Of a DNA stretch of 20,587 nucleotides, positions 14,666 to 20,587 are shown one piece after another; position 1 is the first letter of the stretch; every line of letters starts with the position of its first letter. The notes beneath the pieces are model-generated. The model worked only from the letters and a program-made list of their open reading frames with translations, was not told the origin of the DNA and did not search any database. The position numbers were made by a program, and so were the translations under genes. Origin of the DNA: Ruminococcus sp. (lineage in GTDB: Bacteria > Bacillota > Clostridia > Oscillospirales > Ruminococcaceae); the NCBI GenBank assembly GCA_024697705.1, contig JAILFF010000147.1, positions 1 to 20,587 of the forward strand, given 5' to 3'.

Positions 14666-16081
14666 TTGAAAAAAGTCCTGATAAATAAACTGAAAAAAAA
14701 AGCCGAGGAGCTTTACTCCGAGCAGCGCCATGAGGAGATCATCGAACTGCTTATACCATACGACGTCCGCGAGGATCAGGAGCTTGCGCTTATGCTGGTA
14801 CGGGCGTTTCTTGACGTTTCCGAAAACAAGGACGACGATATTCTCGATTCCGCCGAAATGCTGCTGATGCTGATACCGAATGCGGAGGGCGATCCCCGTT
14901 GGACTTATCAGCTGGCAAGAGCCTATTATTTCAAAGAGCGCTACTGCGAAGCATACCGCGAACTGCTGAACGTAAGAAAGCTTGCCGCCGAAGGAAAGGA
15001 TTTTCCCGAACAAAACGAGGCGAATGAACTTTTCGAGCTTGTAAAGGCAGAATACGACAAAGTATGCGCCGTAAGCTATTCAAAAAAGGAATATGACGCG
15101 CTCACAGATCACATAGTTCGGCATTTCGGCGCGATAGTTAATATGTGTTCGCAAAAGGAATACCCCGCTTTTAAAGTGGAGGTCGCCGAGATACCTCCCG
15201 CCGACGGTCGCGGGCGCGATTATTATACCTACGTTACTATCGGCATCGGAGCGCATATCATGAAAGTCCCGTTTTCTTTCGGAGATATGGTTCCCGAAAG
15301 ATGCGAGCTCGTAATGTATCTCCCCGCCGACATCGACGATGAAATGCGGCGCTGGGCGGTAAGTTATCTGTGTACCATCGGAAGACTGCCTATCGAAAGA
15401 AATACCTGGAGCAGCTACGGACATATCTTCTCCAACGGCAGACCTATCTTTAAAGGAACGAAGCTGTTCGCTTCAACCCTTATAGAGATACAAGACGCCG
15501 ACGAGGAAGCATCGGTATGTACCCTTCCGAACGAAGAGTCAGTTACTTTCTATCAGGTATTTCCTCTTTATAAGGAGGAAGTTGATTTCAAATTCGCGCA
15601 CGGGCTTGCCGCGCTTATCGAAAAAATGCCTCATATCAGCGCCGTGATCGACCCCGAACGAGAAAACGTCTGCCTTAACGAGGAGCGCAAACCCGATGAA
15701 AAACCGCGGAAAGGCTCTCCTCTCCTTGTCGAAGAGACAGATTATGTTTCAAAGCTCGGCATCGGCGAGCTTTGCTGCGCCAGCAAGCGCATAACGGAGG
15801 AAGGCTGTCTTGTCGGTTATATGCGCAGAAATCTGATAGACAAGGAGATCGGCGGAGAGCTTAGCGGCGACAGCGGATGGCTCTTCATGAGCGGGTTTGA
15901 AACTGCCGAATATCTGTCAGACCCGAACAACATGGAGATATGCCGCCTGAACATTATCTGCAATATCGACAGCGAGATCGTACCGTTCCTTAAAGAACCC
16001 TACAACACCGTAGCCGTCAGGGGAAACGACGGCAAACTGCATATCGAGCCCAACGACCCGACGGACGCGCTTTTGTCATAA
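14666..16081 (+). CDS. TPR-like / SUFU domain / DUF2185 protein
   Basis: About 471 residues. Residues about 12-132 form helical, TPR-like repeats. A SUFU (suppressor-of-fused) domain spans about 137-330: HIVRHFGAIVN, VEVAEIPPADGRGRDYYTYV, GIGAHIMKVPF, VFPLYKEEVDFKFAHG. A DUF2185 domain (about 367-462) follows: CCASKRI, VGYMRR, DSGWLFMSGFETAEYL, LNIICNIDSEIVPFL. Both domains occur in Aravind-group surveys of immunity proteins of polymorphic toxin systems, and also in solitary proteins. No toxin-like gene is beside it, so immunity is possible but unproved. Start: TTG 14666 has GGAG 9 bases upstream; the ATG at 14657 touches the GGAG. It has its own promoter and terminator. No signal peptide is seen, so it is cytoplasmic. 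Confidence 0.88.
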   Translation: MKKVLINKLKKKAEELYSEQRHEEIIELLIPYDVREDQELALMLVRAFLDVSENKDDDILDSAEMLLMLIPNAEGDPRWTYQLARAYYFKERYCEAYRELLNVRKLAAEGKDFPEQNEANELFELVKAEYDKVCAVSYSKKEYDALTDHIVRHFGAIVNMCSQKEYPAFKVEVAEIPPADGRGRDYYTYVTIGIGAHIMKVPFSFGDMVPERCELVMYLPADIDDEMRRWAVSYLCTIGRLPIERNTWSSYGHIFSNGRPIFKGTKLFASTLIEIQDADEEASVCTLPNEESVTFYQVFPLYKEEVDFKFAHGLAALIEKMPHISAVIDPERENVCLNEERKPDEKPRKGSPLLVEETDYVSKLGIGELCCASKRITEEGCLVGYMRRNLIDKEIGGELSGDSGWLFMSGFETAEYLSDPNNMEICRLNIICNIDSEIVPFLKEPYNTVAVRGNDGKLHIEPNDPTDALLS

Positions 16082-16104
16082 TCAAAAAAACGGAAGAATA
16101 AAAT

Positions 16105-16148
16105 AAAGAGAGAAACGCTCAAATACGTTCCTCTCTTTTGTTTTTTAC
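16105..16148 (+). terminator. Terminator of the SUFU/DUF2185 gene
   Basis: AAAGAGAG-A-AACG (16105-16117), loop of eight, CGTT-C-CTCTCTTT (16126-16138), then TTGTTTTTT. The stem has one A-C mismatch. It lies between convergent genes; the other side reads ATTTTATTC on the minus strand, so it may also serve the abrB-like gene. Confidence 0.85.
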
Positions 16149-16172
16149 AATTAACAGTTATCCGTTATCGGT

Positions 16173-16412
16173 TTACTTCTTGATCTCGGCAAGGCACTTT
16201 GCGCAGACCGCTTTGCCCTTGAATTCTCTAATATCCTCAGGGCTCTTGCAGAAAACGCAGGCTCTCTGAAATTTCTTAAGGATTATCATATCATTATCGG
16301 TGTAGATCTCGACCTGATCTTTGGTGTCGAGCTCAAACGATCTTCTTATTTCGATAGGAAGAACAATTCTTCCGAGTTCATCGACATTTCTTACTATACC
16401 TGTTGATTTCAT
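16173..16412 (-). CDS. AbrB/SpoVT-family transition-state regulator
   Basis: 79-residue DNA-binding protein. The N-terminal swapped-hairpin AbrB domain, MKSTGIVRNVDELGRIVLPI then EIRRSFEL and DQVEIYTDNDMIILKKF, is close to Bacillus AbrB and SpoVT. The C-terminus has CVFC (about 52-55) and CAKC (about 70-73), a likely zinc site seen in many clostridial members. Such proteins repress post-exponential and sporulation genes and often control themselves. AAGGAGA lies about 7 bases before the start. A palindrome lies inside its own promoter spacer (16479-16493), which fits autoregulation. The gene is divergent from spmA, so it may also affect spmAB. The exact name (abrB versus spoVT) is not settled. 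Confidence 0.9.
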   Translation of the reverse strand: MKSTGIVRNVDELGRIVLPIEIRRSFELDTKDQVEIYTDNDMIILKKFQRACVFCKSPEDIREFKGKAVCAKCLAEIKK

Positions 16413-16452
16413 AACAACATCTCCTTCGCGAAACTAAAAATTTATGGAAATA

Positions 16453-16481
16453 TTGAACAATAAGTCCAGTATCATTATACA
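16453..16481 (+). promoter_or_regulatory. Possible promoter of spmA-spmB overlapping the abrB promoter
   Basis: TTGAAC (16453-16458), a 17-base spacer, then TATACA (16476-16481, four of six matches), reading toward spmA. It overlaps the -10 of the opposite promoter. A sporulation sigma factor could instead drive spmAB; I found no convincing site for one. Confidence 0.3.
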
Positions 16482-16503
16482 ATATAATATTGTGATTTGT
16501 CAA
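16474..16503 (-). promoter_or_regulatory. Promoter of the abrB-like gene with internal palindrome
   Basis: Minus-strand TTGACA (16503-16498), an 18-base spacer, then TATAAT (16479-16474). The spacer contains the perfect 7-1-7 palindrome ACAATAT-A-ATATTGT (16479-16493), a candidate operator. Confidence 0.82.
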
Positions 16504-16570
16504 TAGTTAATTTGATATTTTTAACACTCTTTCCGAATAATTCATATTTTGCACAAAGGAGGGCTTTCAA

Positions 16571-17143
16571 TTGTTGGGGTTTTTGCTCACTTTGCTGACT
16601 GCTTTTTCACTGATCTCCGTTGTCAACAGGAGTGCCACACATGATTTTACCAATTTGCTTACCGAAGGCACAAAGTCCGCGCTATCACTATGTTTAACGC
16701 TTGCAGGAAGCATGGCTTTCTGGGGCGGTATCAGCCGAACAGCCGAGAACAGTGGTGCCACAACATCTGCCACACATATAATCGGGAAACCGCTCGGACG
16801 ACTTTTTTCGGGGTTAATTGACAAAGAAACGCTCGGTCTGATCTCCCTGAACGTTACGGCGAATATGCTCGGGATAGGCAACGCCGCTCTGCCATTGGCG
16901 CTGGCGGCAATGAAGCGTCTGAAACGTGAGGACGGCTGTTCCGGGAGAAGCACCGCGCTTTTTCTGATACTCAATACCGCGTCGATACAACTGCTGCCTG
17001 TCACGACGGCAGCGCTCCGAAGCAGTCACGGCGCAGATACTCCGTTTGATATCCTCCCCGCCTCGCTCGCTACCTCCGCGGCGGCGCTTGCGGCAGGGAT
17101 CATCGCCACGATGATCTTTTTCCCGAAGGAGGATCGTTCATGA
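16571..17143 (+). CDS. spmA: Spore maturation protein A
   Basis: 190-residue membrane protein of the nucleoside-recognition (Gate) fold. SpmA and SpmB act together in dehydration of the spore core in Bacillus. Visible family features are GTKSALSLCLTLAGSMAFWG (about 35-54), GLISLNVTANMLGIGNAALP (about 94-113) and RSTALFLILNTASIQLLPVT (about 128-147), which alternate Gly-rich turns and membrane segments. The usual length is near 195. The start is TTG at 16571 with a strong AAAGGAGGG 7 bases upstream; no ATG fits. The stop overlaps the spmB start (ATGA at 17140-17143), so the two are translationally coupled. Confidence 0.93.
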   Translation: MLGFLLTLLTAFSLISVVNRSATHDFTNLLTEGTKSALSLCLTLAGSMAFWGGISRTAENSGATTSATHIIGKPLGRLFSGLIDKETLGLISLNVTANMLGIGNAALPLALAAMKRLKREDGCSGRSTALFLILNTASIQLLPVTTAALRSSHGADTPFDILPASLATSAAALAAGIIATMIFFPKEDRS

Positions 17144-17658
17144 CAGCAGATATCATCATACCGATACTTATTATCGCCGTGCTTGTTTCGGGGCTTGTCA
17201 AGAAACGTGATATCGTTTCGGATTTCTGCGAAGGCGCACGCGAAGGTCTTCTCACCGCCGCAGAGCTTTGTCCGATGCTTATCCTGCTTGTGACCGTCAT
17301 AACGCTGTTTTCGGGCTCGGGAGCGGCTGAGAGCTTTTCACGCCTTATAGCACCCATCGCCGAAAAAATAGGCTTTCCTCCCGAATGTACTTCTCTGCTG
17401 CTGATGCGCCCGATCTCGGGAAGCGGTTCTCTTGCCGTGCTTGACAATATACTTGCCGAAAATCCGCCCGATTCCTTCGCCGCAAGAACGGCTTCGGTAA
17501 TAATGTGCGCCGCCGAGACCACGCTATATACCATTACCGTCTTTTTTTCTTCGGTGAATGTCAAGCCGAAAGCGGGATTCTTCGCGGCGTCTTTTATCGC
17601 CGATATCGCCTGCTTTGTCGGCGCTCCGCTATTCGTGAGAGTGTTTTTGGGAAGCTGA
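17140..17658 (+). CDS. spmB: Spore maturation protein B
   Basis: 172-residue partner of SpmA, also a Gate-family membrane protein. Signatures: KRDIVSDFCEGAREGL (about 22-37), LLLMRPISGSGSLAVLDNIL (about 86-105) and AAETTLYTITVFFSSVNVK (about 124-142). The membrane segments are near 4-20, 43-60, 115-137 and 146-168. The ATG overlaps the stop of spmA by the ATGA arrangement, and GAAGGAGG stands upstream inside spmA. No clear terminator follows; the 142 bases to the next gene carry only the promoter of the RNA nuclease operon. Confidence 0.95.
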   Translation: MTADIIIPILIIAVLVSGLVKKRDIVSDFCEGAREGLLTAAELCPMLILLVTVITLFSGSGAAESFSRLIAPIAEKIGFPPECTSLLLMRPISGSGSLAVLDNILAENPPDSFAARTASVIMCAAETTLYTITVFFSSVNVKPKAGFFAASFIADIACFVGAPLFVRVFLGS

Positions 17659-17729
17659 CTGCGTGAGCGGCGACAAGAAAATAAAATTGTGTAAATTTTG
17701 TTAAATATCATAAATTATTGCTTTTCCTA

Positions 17730-17758
17730 TTGAAAAATACTGTCGAATATGGTAAAAT
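17730..17758 (+). promoter_or_regulatory. Promoter of the RNA nuclease operon
   Basis: TTGAAA (17730-17735), a 17-base spacer, then TAAAAT (17753-17758) preceded by extended -10 TGG. The start codon at 17801 lies about 36 bases after the predicted transcript start. Confidence 0.87.
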
Positions 17759-17800
17759 AGTAGATATAGAGATAAATAACCGAAAGGCGGAGATCATTTC

Positions 17801-19387
17801 ATGAAAATTATGTTTATCGGAGCTACTCATCAGGTAACGGGCAGCTGTACCTATATTGAAGCCTGCGGGAAGAAATTCCTCGTTGATTTCGGCATGGAAC
17901 AGGGCATAAACGCTTATGAGACCGTTCAGGTGCCCTGCGCTCCCTCGGGTATAGATTTTGTTCTGCTTACTCATGCGCATATAGACCATTCGGGGCTTCT
18001 GCCTCTGCTCTGCGCGGGAGGCTTTAAGGGACAGATACATTGTCAGAAAGCAACGGCTAATCTCTGCTCGATAATGCTGCGCGATTCCGCGCATATACAG
18101 GAGTTTGAAGCGGAATGGAAAAGCCGCAAGGGTAAGCGCAAGGGCAATCCCGACGTAGTACCCCTTTATACTATGGAGGACGCCGAGCTTGCCATCAAGG
18201 CTCTCTGCGGACATGATTACGAGGAAACCGTCGAGCTTTGCGACGGGATAAGCTTTTTCTTCCGCGACGCGGGACATCTTCTCGGCTCGTCGGGGATAGA
18301 GCTTACCCTTACCGAAGGCGGCGAGACACGCACTATCATCTTTTCGGGCGATATCGGCAACCATCATATCCCTCTTATCCGCGACCCGCAGTATTTCGAC
18401 AGGGCGGATTATGTGGTAATGGAATCTACCTACGGCAATCGGCTTCACGAAAAGCCCGAGGACTATCCTGCCGAGCTTGCAAGAGTAGTCGATGAAACGC
18501 TCGGCGCGGGCGGAAACGTCGTTATCCCTTCATTTGCCGTCGGAAGAACGCAGGAGCTGTTATATTATTTCAGGCATATCAAGCAGGAAAGGCTCGTGCG
18601 CAGCAATCCCGATTTCACCGTTTATATCGACTCACCGCTCGCTATCGACGCGACTGCTATATTCAACCGCAACGAGGACTCCTGCTACGATGAGGAAGCT
18701 CTGCGGTATGTTAAAAACGGCATCAACCCCATATCTTTTCCCGGTCTTAAGATAGCCGTAACGAGCGACGAATCGAGAATGATAAACTTCGATAAAGAGC
18801 CGAAGGTCATCATCTCGGCAAGCGGTATGTGCGAGGCGGGTCGCATCAAGCACCATCTTAAGCACAATCTGTGGAAACGCGAAGCACTGATACTGTTCGT
18901 GGGCTATCAGGCGGTCGGAACACTCGGAAGAAAGCTTCTCGAAGGCGCACGCACCGTCAAGCTGTTCGGCGAAGACATCAGCGTTAACGCGACGATAATG
19001 CAGCTTCCCGGCATGAGCGGTCACGCCGACAAAAACGGTCTTGACAAGTGGGTGACTGCCGTAAACGGAATAAAATCGGCTTTCGTCATTCACGGCGAAA
19101 GCGCAACTGCGGAGGAATACGCCGCGCATCTCGAAGGCGAGCTGGGGATAAAGGCTTTCTGCCCGTTCAGCGGCGCGGAGCTTGATCTGATAAGCGGCAC
19201 GTTCGAGAACGCCAAGCCCGTTGCGGCGGCGAAGGTCGAGCGCGAAAGCACTCCTTATCTGCGTCTTAAGGCTGCTGCCGACCGTTTGCAGGCGCTTATC
19301 AAACAGTCGCAGGGGCTCAGCAATAAGGAGCTTGCCGCCATGACCGATACGCTCAATAATCTCTGCGTGAAGTGGGAACAGAAATAA
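17801..19387 (+). CDS. Beta-CASP metallo-beta-lactamase RNA nuclease
   Basis: 528-residue member of the CPSF-73-like bacterial group. The lactamase-fold zinc motifs are complete: THAHIDHSG (57-65, with H58, H60, D62, H63), H159 in DAGHLLGS, D184 in FSGDIG. The beta-CASP part has ESTYG (208-212), PSFAVGRTQELL (243-254), YIDSPLA (275-281) and SASGMCEAGRIKHHLKHNL (339-357). The RNA-metabolising motif SGHAD (406-410) and FVIHGE (431-436) complete the site. Bacterial relatives such as TTHA0252 cut RNA. About 60 residues follow the core (from about 465) and are variable, maybe regulatory. The start has AAAGGCGGAG about 8 bases upstream. It is first in an operon with the two genes after it. The RNA substrate is unknown. 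Confidence 0.94.
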   Translation: MKIMFIGATHQVTGSCTYIEACGKKFLVDFGMEQGINAYETVQVPCAPSGIDFVLLTHAHIDHSGLLPLLCAGGFKGQIHCQKATANLCSIMLRDSAHIQEFEAEWKSRKGKRKGNPDVVPLYTMEDAELAIKALCGHDYEETVELCDGISFFFRDAGHLLGSSGIELTLTEGGETRTIIFSGDIGNHHIPLIRDPQYFDRADYVVMESTYGNRLHEKPEDYPAELARVVDETLGAGGNVVIPSFAVGRTQELLYYFRHIKQERLVRSNPDFTVYIDSPLAIDATAIFNRNEDSCYDEEALRYVKNGINPISFPGLKIAVTSDESRMINFDKEPKVIISASGMCEAGRIKHHLKHNLWKREALILFVGYQAVGTLGRKLLEGARTVKLFGEDISVNATIMQLPGMSGHADKNGLDKWVTAVNGIKSAFVIHGESATAEEYAAHLEGELGIKAFCPFSGAELDLISGTFENAKPVAAAKVERESTPYLRLKAAADRLQALIKQSQGLSNKELAAMTDTLNNLCVKWEQK

Positions 19388-19391
19388 TACT

Positions 19392-19682
19392 ATGGGAAAA
19401 GCATGGCTGAAAAAGTTTGAACATGAAAACAGCAAATGGACGGACAAGGACTGCCGTCCGCATAAACATGATTTCAGTGAAAAGGTCGTTATCCATCTTT
19501 CGGGCGACGAAAACAAGCATATCGGTGACCTGTACTACTCTGCCGATAAATGCAGGCTGTGCCGTTCGTTCATCAATGCCCGTCTTGTTGGAAATACGAA
19601 CGAATGCAAGGGTCTTGAAACCTATCACTTTATAAAACCGCATTTTGCAATTGGTTTTAAAGATATCACACCCGTAGAATAA
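19392..19682 (+). CDS. Small Cys/His-containing protein, unknown
   Basis: 96 residues, unrecognised. The sequence is rich in His, Lys and Asp. Cysteines stand at 21, 54, 57 and 72, with CRLC (54-57) and His-rich HKHDF near 24-28, so metal binding is possible but unproved. It is hydrophilic and has no signal peptide or membrane helix. Only four bases separate it from the stop of the RNA nuclease. Its own ribosome site is weak, so translation may be coupled to the nuclease gene. Codon use and composition match the neighbours. The uridine-kinase-family gene begins 18 bases later. It is real enough by position, coupling and length, but a function cannot be given. Confidence 0.75.
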   Translation: MGKAWLKKFEHENSKWTDKDCRPHKHDFSEKVVIHLSGDENKHIGDLYYSADKCRLCRSFINARLVGNTNECKGLETYHFIKPHFAIGFKDITPVE

Positions 19683-19700
19683 TAATAAGAGGTATTTAGA

Positions 19701-20587
19701 ATGAATATAGTAAACTACAATGATATCAACAACGCGCTTGCAGCGGACGCTCCTGCTTACATCAAGCGCTGCTGCGAGGAATACGACGAAAAATGCCGCT
19801 CAGTTGCGGAGCATATCTCCGAGAGAGCCGACCAGCACCCGATAATACTGCTTGCGGGTCCTTCCGGCTCGGGAAAGACCACCACTGCATTGAAGATCGA
19901 GGCTTATCTTGACGGCATGGGCTTTGAGACGCATACTATCTCAATGGACGATTATTTTCTGCCGAAGGACAAGATCCAGATATTCGACGAAAACAATCAG
20001 ATAGACTACGAATCGCCTTACCGCATCGACATCGAGCTTTTGCAGGAGCATCTTCACAAGCTGGCGAACTGCGAGCCTATCGACATTCCGGGCTTTGATT
20101 TCAAATCGCAGGACAGAGTACCCGGCAGACGTCTTGAACGTAAGAAGGGCGAACTGGTGCTTTTCGAGGGTATCCACGCCCTCAATCCCGAAGTTACGGG
20201 CTATGAGGACATCGCAAGCTGCATCTATGTCAGCGTGCGCACAAGAATACAGATGTCCGACGGCGACCTTATCCACCCCGAATTTATCCGCGTGATGCGA
20301 AGGATAATCCGCGACAACAATTTCCGCGGACGCTCCGCACCCGAAACGCTTGATATGTACGACAGCGTTCAGCGCGGCGAGAACCTTTACATACTGCCCT
20401 TCAAGCACCGTGCGCACTACCACATCGACACATTCCACGGCTTTGAGGCAAGCCTGTACAAAGGCTATCTCGATGAGGAGTTCCGTCTGTTAAAGCAAAG
20501 CTATACGAATTACGAACGCTACGCGCCTATCGAAAAGCTGATAAGCGAGCTGACCTGTCTTGAACCGCAGCTTATCCCCGAAAACGC
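19701..20587 (+). CDS. Uridine kinase / phosphoribulokinase-family protein, cut by right edge
   Basis: Predicted nucleoside kinase, transferring phosphate from ATP to uridine or a related sugar-alcohol group. 295 codons are visible and the stop is beyond the window. It begins MNIVNYNDINNALAADAPAY, then Walker A GPSGSGKT (53-60), SMDDYFLPKD (about 81-90, with the acidic residues typical of the acceptor site), EGIHALNPE (about 155-163), and IRDNNFRGRSAPETLDMYDS (about 213-232), which resembles the lid and substrate part of clostridial uridine-kinase-like proteins. Related clostridial proteins often carry an extra N-terminal TGS-like half; this one starts nearly at the kinase domain. AGAGG lies about 9 bases before the ATG. 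It is third in the RNA nuclease operon. The actual substrate is not certain. Confidence 0.9.
   Translation, partial: MNIVNYNDINNALAADAPAYIKRCCEEYDEKCRSVAEHISERADQHPIILLAGPSGSGKTTTALKIEAYLDGMGFETHTISMDDYFLPKDKIQIFDENNQIDYESPYRIDIELLQEHLHKLANCEPIDIPGFDFKSQDRVPGRRLERKKGELVLFEGIHALNPEVTGYEDIASCIYVSVRTRIQMSDGDLIHPEFIRVMRRIIRDNNFRGRSAPETLDMYDSVQRGENLYILPFKHRAHYHIDTFHGFEASLYKGYLDEEFRLLKQSYTNYERYAPIEKLISELTCLEPQLIPEN

Noticed and set aside
14666..16081. Polymorphic toxin locus around the SUFU/DUF2185 gene
   Set aside because: Neither neighbour is a toxin or secretion protein, and the gene has its own promoter and terminator.
16504..16570. Sporulation sigma-E-type promoter before spmA (CATATTTT near 16543)
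   Set aside because: No matching -35 at 14-15 bases and the site would place the transcript start almost on the ribosome site.
18632..19516. Minus-strand open frame of 294 codons
   Set aside because: Antisense to the beta-CASP nuclease, whose catalytic motifs are complete.

Overview
The window looks like chromosomal core-type DNA from a Gram-positive, spore-forming relative of Clostridia, most like Ruminococcus / Oscillospiraceae. The evidence is Shine-Dalgarno-rich starts, sigma-A-type TTGACA/TATAAT promoters, a clostridial AbrB with a Cys-rich tail, spmA-spmB, a SpoIIM-like protein and the dgt-dnaG gene pair. No rRNA, tRNA, CRISPR array, insertion sequence or prophage is visible. Assignment to a genus is inference.

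Layout. Positions 1-10000 are almost entirely minus strand. Read in transcription order from the right they are: proC; a SpoIIM-like membrane protein; a YesL-type (DUF624) membrane protein; a small P-loop kinase; a short-form S-adenosylhomocysteine hydrolase; a CmpB-type membrane protein; a two-helix membrane/coiled-coil protein of unknown function; coaBC; rpmE (L31); a YigZ/IMPACT protein; dgt; and the 5' part of dnaG, which leaves the window at position 1. Positions 10286-16081 are plus strand. They hold a 1421-residue c-di-GMP protein with five tandem PAS-like repeats, an active-looking GGDEF, a GAF-like segment, a degenerate GGDEF and an intact EAL domain, followed by a TPR/SUFU/DUF2185 protein that resembles polymorphic-toxin immunity proteins. 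An abrB-like gene (minus) and spmA-spmB (plus) are divergent from one AT-rich promoter region. The window ends with a plus-strand operon of a beta-CASP RNA nuclease, a small Cys-containing protein and a uridine-kinase-family gene cut by the right edge.

Functional links. dgt-dnaG couples dNTP control and replication priming. coaBC, ahcY and proC are CoA, methyl-cycle and proline metabolism. spmAB, the SpoIIM-like gene and abrB point to sporulation and transition-state control. Most promoters can be read directly.

I see no complete new defence or toxin system. The most interesting items are: the multi-sensor GGDEF/EAL protein with internally duplicated sensor units; a promoter whose -10 box sits in the loop of the preceding gene's terminator; the apparent ACG start of dnaG; structured leaders before rpmE and the CmpB-type gene; residue changes at normally conserved positions in CoaBC and AhcY; the TPR-SUFU-DUF2185 fusion; and a palindrome inside the abrB promoter.
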